From: Liolophura sinensis
Taxonomy: Eukaryota > Mollusca > Polyplacophora > Chitonida > Chitonidae
Assembly: GCF_032854445.1 (NCBI RefSeq)
Contig: NC_088296.1
Location: 2,503,246-2,567,245 of the forward strand
Length of the DNA stretch: 64,000 nt
Reading direction: 5' to 3'
How positions within the stretch are numbered: position 1 is the first letter of the stretch; every line of letters begins with the position of its first letter. Position numbers and translations under genes: made by a program. Shown here in pieces: positions 51,201 to 61,238 of this stretch. Below the pieces are notes generated by a model. The model did not search any database. It was not told the origin of the DNA and saw nothing but the letters and a program-made list of their open reading frames with translations.

Positions 51201-54200
51201 CGCGGATTTTGCAGTCAGTAATTTACCGTGAAAAATAATTTCTATGTAAAAACTTCCAATACTGAATCATAAAGGCTTATTTCAGGAAGTAGTGGTCTAG
51301 TAATAATGAAGGGAAATCTTTGCCGGGCTGGCAGAAATAAGAAAGCTTTTGAGAAGTTTGGATAAGAAAGCTCAGTGATTCAGCTAAAGGGAAGAAACAT
51401 TAGGCTTGAAATATATGCATACAAACTCTGGGGATAGGGCTGGGTGGGCATGAAACAAAGTGGGAGTTCATTGTTGGTTTCCAGTGAATGTTGCTCTGAG
51501 ACACGCCATCCCATTGGCTGTGTCTCTCCTGTAAGCCAATGAGTGAGCTGTTCACAGCACAATGGCTGTTTGAAAGCTTCGGCAATGCTATCAGTTTTAG
51601 ATCGGCTACACAGGATGTTTGAAACGGAAAACAATCCAAAACTAATCGTGTTGCTTGAGTGCGTTAATCAAGAATTAATGACTGGTGTTGAAATACTGGT
51701 TGCTGATTAAAATTACTCATCAAAGGTGTGAATTCTAGAGACAACTCTCTGAATTCTGCTCACGGTAGGTTCTCAGGTAATCTCACATATTTATTAAAAA
51801 ATACCTCATGGTTTTAATCTCTAATGCAGGATTAGCGACATCGCAGGAAATGGGAAATGGGAAAGGGTTAAAGCCACCCTTGATAATACCTGTTTGACAA
51901 ACTTGTGTAATTTGGGCCATATCATAACTAAGAAAATTAAACAATTTTAAGATTGTTACCTTGATTAAATTAATAAAAATTAATTCCCATAAACCCATTC
52001 TTGAAGTTTATCAGCGAAAATAAATTCCAGTGAATAATACAAAGTTTAAAGTATTCAACGAAGAGCACCATTTATTGTCCCAAATGCCACCAGAATTAAG
52101 GAATGACTTAACTATGGCACACCTTGTGTAGTAGTCGTCCTCAGTCGTGCAACCTAAGACTGAGCCATTACCTTCCCGTAAGATGATAATGATGAAGATG
52201 ATATTACTGAGAATGATTTTGTTAGTAAGGTTAATAATGACGACAGTGGAGGTAATGATGCTAGAGATGATACAGACAAAGATAATATTACTGAAGATAA
52301 TGCTGCTTTTATTGCATGATGATCATGATGATATGGATGAAGATGATCTTAGTGATGGAGATGATGCCAGCAATACTGCAAATGCAGATGGAGATGATGC
52401 CAGTGATACTGCAAATGCAGATGGAGATGATGCCAGCGATACTGCAAATGCAGATGGAGATGATGCCAGCGATAATGCAAATGCAGATGGAGATGATGCC
52501 AGCGATAATGCAAATGCAAACGGAAATGATGCCAGCAATACTGCAAATGCAGAGGGAGATGATGCCAGCGATAATACAAATGCAGATGGAGGTGATGCCA
52601 GCGATAAAGCCAATGCAGATGGAGTATGATGTTAAACCCCTAACACTCAATCACTCACTCAAATGCAGATGGACATAATGCCAGTGATAATACAAATGTA
52701 GACAGAGATGGATGAAGCCAGTGATAATGCAAATGTAGATAGAGATGATGAAAGAACATGATGATTATACATGATACAGATGAAGATAATGTTAGGGATG
52801 GAGACGGCTGCTATCACCCACTCCTCTCCGGCCGTAAGTGGGAAGGTTTCAGCAACCTACGGATGGTCGTGGGTTTCCCCTGGGCTGTGCCTGGTTTTCC
52901 ACCCACCATAATGCTGGCCACTGTCGTATAAGTGAAATATTCTTGAGTACATCGTAAAACACCAATCAAATAAATAAATAAATAAATGCTATCACCCACC
53001 ATAGTATGTTATTATAGAACAACAATGAAACAGATAAAGAAGTGTATCAACACTAGCATCATACTCTTGACTATTTTGTGAGATGCAGCTGATGAGGTGT
53101 TATAGTTTTCTGCATCCTCTGAACTCCTTAGTTGATGATAATGATGATGTTAGGGATGGAGATGACGCCAGTGATGACAATCACAAAGACAATGTAGATG
53201 GTGATGATGATGATGACGATGACGATGATGATGATGCTGCTGATGAAGACAATGACACTCTATGGAATCAGCCTACCTGTATCATGGTAGAGAAGTCATG
53301 GAATAGGGCATTCAGTTCAATCAGGCTCTGCAATGTAAACACAAAACACCTCGTCACCACAGTCACGCGCTGTGCAATAATATGTAGCAATAATACTACA
53401 TGGCAAATGATATCATTTTCAAAATAATATAATATTATTTCATGAATATTAAAGGTCATACGATCATGTAGCTCTTTCCTTTTGCACTATATACCAACTG
53501 ATCATTAAAGGCAGGGATCAGAAGACAGAATAAGATGCTGTTTCACTAGCCCCAAATGATACTTTACACCTTCAGTGAATGGGACATTGGTTTTATCATT
53601 TCTGGACACATTTAGCCACTACACCTTCACTACATTTGTCACATTTACCCTTAATACTATTCGTAAGTTTGCTGAAACAAATATCCCCATGATAATGATG
53701 TTACCTGTCCAAGGGAGATAACTAGGCTAAAATTTAGGTCAAACCAAGCTATTGTCCCTTGGCATGCCACACACTGATCCCACTTGGCATGCGTACATTT
53801 TGCGTTTTTTTTTGCACATACATTTGTGAAATTTATTTTTCAAAAAATAACACATCTTTACATGTATATGCTGTAAGACTGCTATGAGCATTCACAGAGC
53901 TGGCTAAGCCTTATCAACATATTCATCTGGACATATCACAGATCTGACACGACTGGCAATAAGCAAGAAAAACTGTCTCAAAAATTCTCCTCTATGAATT
54001 TTCCACCTAGGATTTTGCTAAGAAAAGAGTAGCTAACTACTACGGCATACATATACAAGTAGTAATATAGTAGGCTGCCATTTTGGTCCTTCTATACCTT
54101 CAGAACCCTGCATTTCTATTTCAAGAAATCTGATTGCAGTAGCTTACATGTGCAAAAGATATAATTAATTGCTTCTCATCAAAGTTAATGCTTTAGAATT

Positions 54201-57200
54201 CTTTCCTGTAGACTAATATCACCCTCTCCATAGAAGATATGAAGTGAGTGACTCAAAAACAAACTCAAGATCTGACCTAAAATCTTCATGTAAGTACTTC
54301 ATAAGTTTAAACAATGTCATTGGTTTTATACTTCGTAATTATTGTAGACAGCATAATCTTTGAGAGAAATTTAACATTCCTTTGTGGTCACTGTGTTGTC
54401 TGGGATGACTTAGGTGTGTACTTACCTCTCTCAGGTGGTCCCAGGACTCTGCAGAGTCTGTGTTGTCTGGGATGACTTAGGTGTGTACTTACCTCTCTCA
54501 GGTGTTCCCAGGACTCAGCAGCCTCTGTGTTGTCTGGGAAGAATTAGGTGTGTACTTACCTCTCTCAGGTGTTCCCAGGACTCTGCAGCCTCTGTGTTGT
54601 CTCGGATGAATTAGGTGTGTACTTACCTCTCTCAGGTGTTCCCAGGACTCAGCAGCCTCTGTGTTGTCTGGGATGAATTAGGTGTGTACTTACCTCTCTC
54701 AGGTGTTCCCAGGACTCAGCAGCCTCTGTGTTGTCTGGGATGACTTAGGTGTGTACTTACCTCTCTCAGGTGTTCCCAGGACTCAGCAGCCTCTGTGTTG
54801 TCTCGGATGAATTAGGTGTGTACTTACCTCTCTCAGGTGTTCCCAGGACTCAGCAACCTCTGTGTTGTCTGGGATGACTTAGGTGTGTACTTATCTCTCT
54901 CAGGTGTTCCCAGGACTTCGCAGCCTCAGTGTTGTCTGGGATGACTTAGGTGTGTATTTACCTCTCTCAGGTGTTCCCAGGACTCTGCAGAGTCTGTGTT
55001 GTCTGGGATGAATTAGGTGTGTACTTACCTCTCTCAGGTGTTCCCAGGACTCAGCAGCCTCTGTGTTGTCTGGGATGAATTAGGTGTGTACTTACCTCTC
55101 TCAGGTGTTCCCAGGACTCAGCAGCCTCTGTGTTGTCTGGGATGAATTAGGTGTGTACTTACCTCTCTCAGGTGTTCCCAGGACTCTGCAGAGTCTGTGT
55201 TGTCTGGGATGAATTAGGTGTGTACTTACCTCTCTCAGGTGTTCCCAGGACTCAGCAGCCTCTGTGTTGTCTGGGATGAATTAGGTGTGTACTTACCTCT
55301 CTCAGGTGTTCCCAGGACTCTGCAGCCTCTGTGTTGTCTGGGATGACTTAGGTGTGTACTTACCTCTCTCAGGTGTTCCCAGGACTCAGCAGCCTCTGTG
55401 TTGTCTGGGATGAATTAGGTGTGTACTTACCTCTCTCAGGTGTTCCCAGGACTCAGCAACCTCTGTGTTGTCTGGGATGACTTAGGTGTGTACTTATCTC
55501 TCTCAGGTGTTCCCAGGACTTCGCAGCCTCAGTGTTGTCTGGGATGACTTAGGTGTGTATTTACCTCTCTCAGGTGTTCCCAGGACTCTGCAGAGTCTGT
55601 GTTGTCTGGGATGAATTAGGTGTGTACTTACCTCTCTCAGGTGTTCCCAGGACTCAGCAGCCTCTGTGTTGTCTGGGATGAATTAGGTGTGTACTTACCT
55701 CTCTCAGGTGTTCCCAGGACTCAGCAGCCTCTGTGTTGTCTGGGATGAATTAGGTGTGTACTTACCTCTCTCAGGTGTTCCCAGGACTCTGCAGAGTCTG
55801 TGTTGTCTGGGATGACTTAGGTGTGTATTTACCTCTCTCAGGTGTTTCCAGGACTTCGCAGCCTCAGTGTTGTCTGGGATGAATTAGGTGTGTACTTACC
55901 TCTCTCAGGTGTTCCCAGGACTCAGCAACCTCTGTGTTGTCTGGGATGACTTAGGTGTGTATTTACCTCTCTCAGGTGTTCCCAGGACTCTGCAGAGTCT
56001 GTGTTGTCTAGGATGACTTAGGTGTGTACTTACCTCTCTCAGGTGTTCCCAGGACTCTGCAGCCTCTGTGTTGTCTGGGATGACTTAGGCGTGTATTTAC
56101 CTCTCTCAGGTGGTCCCAGGACTCTGCAGAGTCTGTGTTGTCTGGGATGAATTAGGTGTGTACTTATCTCTCTCAGGTGTTCCCAGGACTTCGCAGTCTC
56201 TGTGTTGTCTGGGATGACTAAGGTGTGTACTTACCTCTCTCAGGTGTTCCCAGGACTCTGCAGCCTCTGTGTTGTCTGGGATGACTTAGGTGTGTACTTA
56301 CCTCTCTCAGGTGTTCCCAGGACTCAGCAGCCTCTGTGTTGTCTGGGATGACTTAGGTGTGTATTTACCTCTCTCAGGTGTTCCCAGGACTCTGCAGCCT
56401 CTGTGTTGTCTGGGATGATTTAGGTGTGTACTTACCTCTCTCAGGTGTTCCCAGGACTCTGCAGCCTCTGTGTTGTCTGGGATGACTTAGGTGTGTATTT
56501 ACCTCTCTCAGGTGTTCCCAGGACTCTGCAGCCTCTGTGTTGTCTGGGATGATTTAGGTGTGTACTTACCTCTCTCAGGTGTTCCCAGGACTCTGCAGCC
56601 TCTGTGTTGTCTGGGATGACTTAGGTGTGTACTTACCTCTCTCAGGTGTTTCCAGGACTTTGCAGCCTCTGTGTTGTCTGGGATGACTTAGGTGTGTATT
56701 TACCTCTCTCAGGTGTTCCCAGGACTCTGCAGAGTGTGTTGTTTGGGATGAATTAGGTGTGTACTTATCTCTCTCAGGTGTTCCCAGGACTTTGCAGCCT
56801 CTGTGTTGTCTGGGATGACTTAGGTGTGTATTTACCTCTCTCAGGTGGTCCCAGGACTCTGCAGAGTCTGTGTTGTCTGGGATGAATTAGGTGTGTACTT
56901 ATCTCTCTCAGGTGTTCCCAGGACTTCGCAGCCTCTGTGTTGTCTGGGATGACTTAGGTGTGTACTTACCTCTCTCAGGTGTTCCCAGGACTCTGCAGCC
57001 TCTGTGTTGTCTGGGATGAATTAGGTGTGTACTTACCTCTCTCAGGTGTTCCCAGGACTCAGCAGCCTCTGTGTTGTCTGGGATGACTTAGGTGTGTATT
57101 TACCTCTCTCAGGTGTTCCCAGGACTCTGCAGCCTCTGTGTTGTCTGGGATGATTTAGGTGTGTACTTACCTCTCTCAGGTGTTCCCAGGACTCAGCAGC

Positions 57201-60200
57201 CTCTGTGTTGTCTGGGATGACTTAGGTGTGTATTTACCTCTCTCAGGTGTTCCCAGGACTCTGCAGCCTCTGTGTTGTCTGGGATGATTTAGGTGTGTAC
57301 TTACCTCTCTCAGGTGTTCCCAGGACTCTGCAGCCTCTGTGTTGTCTGGGATGACTTAGGTGTGTATTTACCTCTCTCAGGTGTTCCCAGGACTTTGCAG
57401 CCTCTGTGTTGTCTGGGATGGCTTAGGTGTGTATTTACCTCTCTCAGGTGTTCCCAGGACTCTGCAGAGTGTGTTGTCTGGGATGAATTAGGTGTGTACT
57501 TACCTCTCTCAGGTGTTCCCAGGACTTTGCAGCCTCTGTGTTGTCTGGGATGACTTAGGTGTGTATTTACCTCTCTCAGGTGTTTCCAGGGCTCTGCAGA
57601 GTCTGTGTTGTCTGGGATGACTTAGGTGTGTACTTACCTCTATCAGGTGTTCCCAGGACTTTGCAGCCTCTGTGTTGTCTGGAATGACTTAGGTGTGTAC
57701 TTACCTCCCTCAGGTGTTCCCAGGACTTTGCAGATCTGTGTTGTCTGGAATGACTTAGGTGTGTACTTATCTCTCTCAGGTGTTCCCAGGATTTTGCAGA
57801 TCTGTGTTGTCTGGGATGATTTAGGTGTGTACTTACCTCTCTCAGGTGTTCCCAGGACTCAGCAGCCTCTGTGTTGTCTGGGATGACATGTGTCTGCAGG
57901 GCTGAAGAGAGCTCTATATCCTCCATCCTCTCCCCCTCTCCTTGAGGTCCGTCGGCCACGTCACTTTCCACGTGCAGTATGGCAGGACCTACTAACAACA
58001 GGAATTGATTAACCTTTTAATGTATCTTGATTGGTCTTTTTATTTTGAACTCAAGAACATTTGGCGTTTTTAATGTGGCACTTATGTTTCTGGGTGGATG
58101 GAAACTGGCTCTACTACCACAATCGCATAACAAACTTTCTAGGAGCAAGACTCTTTCATCAGGCCTCCCTGATCAAAAGTTTCATAAGTTATGTATGAGG
58201 ACTGGGCTAGTGTCCGCACATTTAGAGAGGTCATGGAATAGGGCACTGCGTTCATTCAGGCTCTGACCCAGTAGTAAGGCGTGCCACCGACAACTGCTGA
58301 CACAAAAGGCGCAAGATCTATCCCAGCCATAGCCAAGCAATTACTAGTAACAGGTTCCTTCCAAACCCCACCCCATTTCTTATTGATTTAAGGGCCTTGG
58401 TGACAATAATGGTTGGTAGCAATCATGTGGCCGTCAACGCAGTCTTTACAATTGATAATACTTAATCATTTGTCTTCCACCAGTACAGCATTTTTGTGTG
58501 CAAGTTTGTTGATCCCATGCGAATGAATGAATGAATGAATGAATGAATGAATGAATGACAACGGCCTTTCAGCAAGATTTCAGTCACACTGTGATAATAC
58601 ATCCAATGCGGAGAAGCCTGTCAATGGCTTACTACAGGTTGGTGATTCACACTGGGCATTTAGGTACCCTTCACCCATTAAACTACTATCACATCAGTGA
58701 AAAACTACAATCAAATACATGCAAATAACTACTACTGAATGTTTTCACTACCTGACCCAAGTAACATCAGCTCACCAGACCTGTCCTGTCGACTGTGCAT
58801 GTCTGACCCACCACAGCTCTCCATGAACTCAACAACACCCTCCACAGCCAGCTTCTTCACCGCTAGCACTCTAGAGTCAAACTTTTCCCAGTCCTCTTCC
58901 TGAATCTGGTTCCTCGCTCTCTCCATCTCCCTCACTGTGGCGTTGATTTGCTGAACAGTGCGTGAGGCATTCACCTGCTCTGTGTGGAGACTGCTCCAGT
59001 CTTCATTGTTCAGAAACTAAACAAACAAGCAACTATTTATTATGTATTTACCATGAAAATTTGCCTGATATAGTGCATTTTTGGAGGCAAAAAATAAAGT
59101 ATATACCCTAAATGACCGAAAAATTTTTTTAGAGGCAAATACATATATCAAAATACTATGTTAGGTGCTGAACCTTACAACTTTCCCGTAGAATATCAAC
59201 CATTGTTCCAAGCAAAGGTCAAAACACCTCTCTACAATCAACAGGGGGGGCCTCCGTGGCTCAGTCGGTTAGCGCGCTAGCACAGCGCAATGACCCTGGA
59301 GTCTCTCGCCAATGCGGTCACTGTGAGTTCAAGTCCAGCTCATGCTGGCTTCCTCTCTGGTCGTACATGGGAAGGTCTGCCAGCAACCTGCGGATGGTCG
59401 TGGGTTTCTCCCGGGCTCTGCCCGGTTTCCTCCCACCATAATGCTGGCCGCCGTCGTATAAGTGAAATATTCTTGAGTACGGCGTAAAACACCAATCAAA
59501 TACATAAATAACTCTACAATCAACAGAACTCTCAGAATCAGGAAAAATGGGAAAGTTTGTCATGGACGAAATTTTTGGTGATTTAAGGTAAATGCAACTG
59601 TAAATGTGTATCAATACTTTCTGTGTTCAACAATTTTTGTTAACAGGATATTGATCTATGGTGCTCATAGCTCCCAGAGAAACCTTACAAACATCTGTCT
59701 AAGATGAACACCACTCTCAGTATCAGGCAGAATGAAAACACAGGTAACTGACAGTTGGGGGCCTCCATGGCTCAGTTGGTTAGTGCGCTAGCGCAGAATA
59801 ATGCCCCAGGAGTTTCTCACCAATGCTGTCGCTGTGAGTTCCAGTCCAGCTCATCCTGGCTTCCTCTCCGGCCGTAAGTGGGAAAGTCTGCCACCAACCT
59901 GTGGATGGTCGTGGGTTTCACTCGAGCCCTGCCCAGTTTCCACCCCTCATAATGCTGGCCACCGTCGTATAAGGGAAATATTCTTGAGTATGGCATAAAA
60001 CACCAATCAAAACATATAAATAAAATGAATAAACAGACAGTCAATACTTCCGGTCAAATACAGTATTTATTTATTAATTTGAATGACAGTTGATGTCATA
60101 CAATGAAATACATTTCTCTTATACAATGAGTATAAGACTTTGGAGTAAAAGGAGCCAGGCTAACCCAAGACAACAAAACCAGGTGCTTTATAAAGAAATA

Positions 60201-61238
60201 AATACAACATTGTGAAATAAATAAAGCCTAGATTAAAATTTTGTCAGAAAAGAACACAGGCTTCTCACTTCGATTCATGGATATAAACGGGTAGAGGAAT
60301 TAGCCCACCCCAAGTAACCCACTGCCCTGTACCGCGGGCACCAGATGTTTTACCTGACGAACCTTCTGCAGGGGTCAATGCCCCATGCCCCGGGCACCAG
60401 ACATGTTACCTGACAAACCTTCTGCTGGGGTGAAAAAGTTTGATCATTCACAGGATTTTCAGAGATCAAAAAAAAAAAAAAAAAAACTGATGACCTCAAA
60501 TGGAGAACAGAGGTACATACTCACAAGATGACATTAGAGAAATATTCGTAACTTCAGACACATAAATGACTGTTTGATGTAATTTGTCCACTTCCATGAA
60601 GATTGTTTTGCAGTGTCTATAACTCGAATTTAATACATTTTACACATTAGTTCCAAATGAATAACGTCAATTTTTCTTAAGGCAGATCTTAAAATATCGA
60701 ACATTTTGACCTTGTCCTTACCAATGTCTAACCTACAGTGCTGAGTGCCAGGAGAAAACCACTGGCCTGTGGTAAGTTACTGACAAATCTTTTCACAAGT
60801 GATGAATATGATATGCACACTATATTGGTGGAAGTGAAGAAATTCTCAGTAAATATTAGACTGTGCAAACTGCCAGACGTGCATAGTCAACAGCTTACAT
60901 GCTGTCACATGCTGTCATCTTGGCCTGAAAAGCAGGGATAGCCTTCAGTCACAAAAGTAGAAAGCAAATGTAAAGCCAAGCAAACAAAGAAAGAAATGGA
61001 CTGAACCTTTACCTGAGGAGTGCACAATTTAACACGACTTTTAACGTTTCTCTAGATGGTACCGGTACCTGTAGCTTACCTTTAGTATCTTCACCTGGTG
61101 TTTTTTTAAGCGGTCAATATTTGTCTCTAGGACCATAACAAACTTGCTGATACTGGGCTCCACGCGTTTGTACGGGAATTTTTGATAGGCATCGGATTCA
61201 CTGAGAGAGCGCCGGCGATCACAGTCAAATGACGCCAT
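45165..61238 (-). CDS. STX17: syntaxin-17, autophagosomal Qa-SNARE
   Basis: Seven exons join in phase into 317 residues (human STX17 about 302). Syntaxin-17 is recruited to closed autophagosomes and, with SNAP29 and VAMP8 in animals studied, drives fusion with lysosomes. Seen here: an N-terminal helical domain (residues about 25-125, with NASRTVQQINATVREME); W187-E-H-L190, matching the LC3-interacting motif known in human STX17; a SNARE motif from about residue 193 with the zero-layer glutamine expected at Q211 (DQQEKIDTIEENID); and the signature tandem glycine-zipper membrane hairpin, residues about 244-288, with K269 between its halves. The tail is basic and polar. The start at 61238 has good context (GTCATGG) and an in-frame TGA 12 nt upstream. 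The second human LIR position (FSLL) is here F204-S-T-M207, which is weak. Intron 3 is mostly a minisatellite made from the exon 3 end. Confidence 0.95.
45735..46985. repeat. 43-bp satellite in STX17 intron 6, with 514-bp higher-order repeat
   Basis: About 29 units with CACTGTGAGATCACACAGCA and TGTCAGTGATCACAGACCCA. A 12-unit, 514-bp block is repeated almost exactly: the variant CGTGCCAATG and its shortened neighbour recur at 45977 and 46491. Each unit holds two GATC sites and a GTGATCAC palindrome. Confidence 0.95.
47286..47450 (-). repeat. SINE family 1, minus copy, head missing
   Basis: TTGTTTGATTAGTGTTTTAC, GCCGTACACAAGAATATTTT, GCCAGCATTATGGTG and GACCGTCCACAGGTTGCC; it ends before the B box. 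It lies in STX17 intron 6, same strand as the gene. Confidence 0.85.
47766..48364. repeat. 150-bp tandem repeat, four copies, STX17 intron 6
   Basis: Copies start at 47766, 47916, 48067 and 48217 with GAGAAGCAGCTGTATAAATG. Each includes CACATTTCTAACATCCTATC and CACTGGCTTATGTAC. Copies differ by only a few bases. Confidence 0.95.
48490..48619 (-). CDS. STX17: STX17 exon 6, membrane hairpin
   Basis: 43 codons plus one base; acceptor CATCTCAG and donor GTTG|GTAAGAAA. Encodes ASKLKAAMFPVTGALIGG and the rest of the glycine-zipper hairpin that marks syntaxin-17. Confidence 0.96.
49418..49504 (-). CDS. STX17: STX17 exon 5, SNARE core
   Basis: 29 codons beginning DQQEKIDTIEENIDKAHE; acceptor AAATGTTTCAG and donor AAAG|GTAAGTG, phase 0. 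Contains the expected zero-layer glutamine. Confidence 0.95.
49785..51060. repeat. ~49-bp minisatellite in STX17 intron 4
   Basis: About 26 units with ACAGGTTTATGGGTGAAGGA, ACTCGGAGCGCCACTGG and the palindrome GGTACGTACC. Its right edge continues in diverged form. ORFs in both strands are repeat readings. Confidence 0.95.
52330..52760. repeat. 33-bp tandem repeat in STX17 intron 4
   Basis: About eight good units plus diverged ones with GATGATGCCAGCGATACTGC and AAATGCAGATGGA. The plus strand reads as an 11-residue acidic repeat (DDASDTANADG) because the unit is a multiple of three. It lies antisense inside an STX17 intron and is flanked by GAT-rich simple sequence, so I do not call a gene. 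Related GATGATGATG simple sequence recurs at 53135-53245. Confidence 0.88.
52822..52990 (+). repeat. SINE family 1, plus copy, 5' truncated
   Basis: CTCTCCGGCCGTAAGTGGGA, GGATGGTCGTGGGTTTCCCC, GTATAAGTGAAATATTCTTG and an AAATAAATAAATAAATAAAT tail. Confidence 0.88.
53277..53327 (-). CDS. STX17: STX17 exon 4 (51 nt)
   Basis: A 17-codon exon, SLIELNALFHDFSTMIQ, between acceptor TTTACATTGCAG and donor CAG|GTAGGC; phase 0 at both ends. It starts the SNARE motif. Being a multiple of three, its skipping would keep frame. A decayed relative lies at 58212-58262. Confidence 0.93.
54388..57895 (-). repeat. 67-bp minisatellite made of the STX17 exon 3 end plus its 5' splice site
   Basis: About 52 tandem units. 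Read on the gene strand, each has GACAACACAGAGGCTGC, TGAGTCCTGGGAACACCTGA, GAGAG|GTAAGTACACACC and TAATTCATCCCA. The first unit is the genuine end of exon 3 and its donor at 57837/57836; the rest fill about three quarters of intron 3. Donors vary: most are GTAAGT, a number are GTAAAT, and several are ATAAGT, in which the GT is lost. Most units are 67 bp (not a multiple of three), but copies 2 and 3 are 66 bp, so reading through copies 1 to 3 stays in frame. Unit types are mixed in blocks, as expected from repeated unequal exchange. Confidence 0.96.
57837..57988 (-). CDS. STX17: STX17 exon 3, with WEHL LIR motif at its end
   Basis: Residues 142-192; acceptor GTTGTTAGTAG|GTCC and donor GAGAGAG|GTAAGT, phase 0. 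The last 15 codons (PDNTEAAESWEHLRE) and the donor constitute the first copy of the 67-bp intronic minisatellite. Confidence 0.94.
58212..58262 (-). pseudogene. decayed duplicate of STX17 exon 4
   Basis: On the gene strand, after an acceptor-like TACTGGGTCAG, this reads AGCCTGAATGAACGCAGTGC and GCCCTATTCCATGACC. It matches exon 4 at about 34 of its first 39 bases and keeps the peptide ALFHD. The 3' third has diverged and there is no GT donor at the expected place. It sits in intron 2, upstream of exon 3. Confidence 0.75.
58520..58560. repeat. (GAAT)n microsatellite
   Basis: About nine perfect GAAT tetranucleotides in STX17 intron 2. Confidence 0.97.
58752..59016 (-). CDS. STX17: STX17 exon 2
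   Basis: Residues 54-141 plus one base; acceptor TTTGTTTAG|TTTCTG and donor GGGTCAG|GTAGTG, phase 1. It carries NASRTVQQ, a strong syntaxin-17 match. Confidence 0.94.
59230..59526 (+). repeat. SINE family 1, full-length, with 15-bp target-site duplication
   Basis: The reference copy of the family. CTCTACAATCAACAG flanks it exactly on both sides (59230-59244 and 59512-59526), the mark of target-primed insertion. The head has GCCTCCGTGGCTCAGTCGGT (A box) and GTGAGTTCAAGTCCAGCTC (B box); the body has CTGCGGATGGTCGTGGG and CCCGGGCTCTGCCCGG; the tail has TTGAGTACGGCGTAAAACAC and CAATCAAATACATAAATA. It is in STX17 intron 1, antisense to the gene. Confidence 0.95.
59757..60030 (+). repeat. SINE family 1, full-length plus copy
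   Basis: GCCTCCATGGCTCAGTTGGT, GTGAGTTCCAGTCCAGCTCA, TTGAGTATGGCATAAAACAC, then an A/T-rich tail. A second antisense insertion in STX17 intron 1, about 230 bp from the previous one and slightly more diverged. Confidence 0.92.
61080..61238 (-). CDS. STX17: STX17 exon 1
   Basis: Residues 1-53, ending HQVKILK at donor AAG|GTAAGC, phase 0. It begins the N-terminal helical domain (VEPSISKFV, then DRLKKHQ). Confidence 0.94.

Noticed and set aside
52147..52629. 160-residue acidic repeat protein on the plus strand
   Set aside because: The frame is open only because the 33-bp unit is a multiple of three. It is antisense inside an STX17 intron, made of low-complexity GAT-rich DNA, and several other frames are equally open.
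54388..57895. CRISPR-like array of regular repeats
   Set aside because: Units are directly adjacent with no unique spacers, inside a spliced animal gene; it is a minisatellite. The same holds for the 43-, 47-, 48- and 49-bp arrays.
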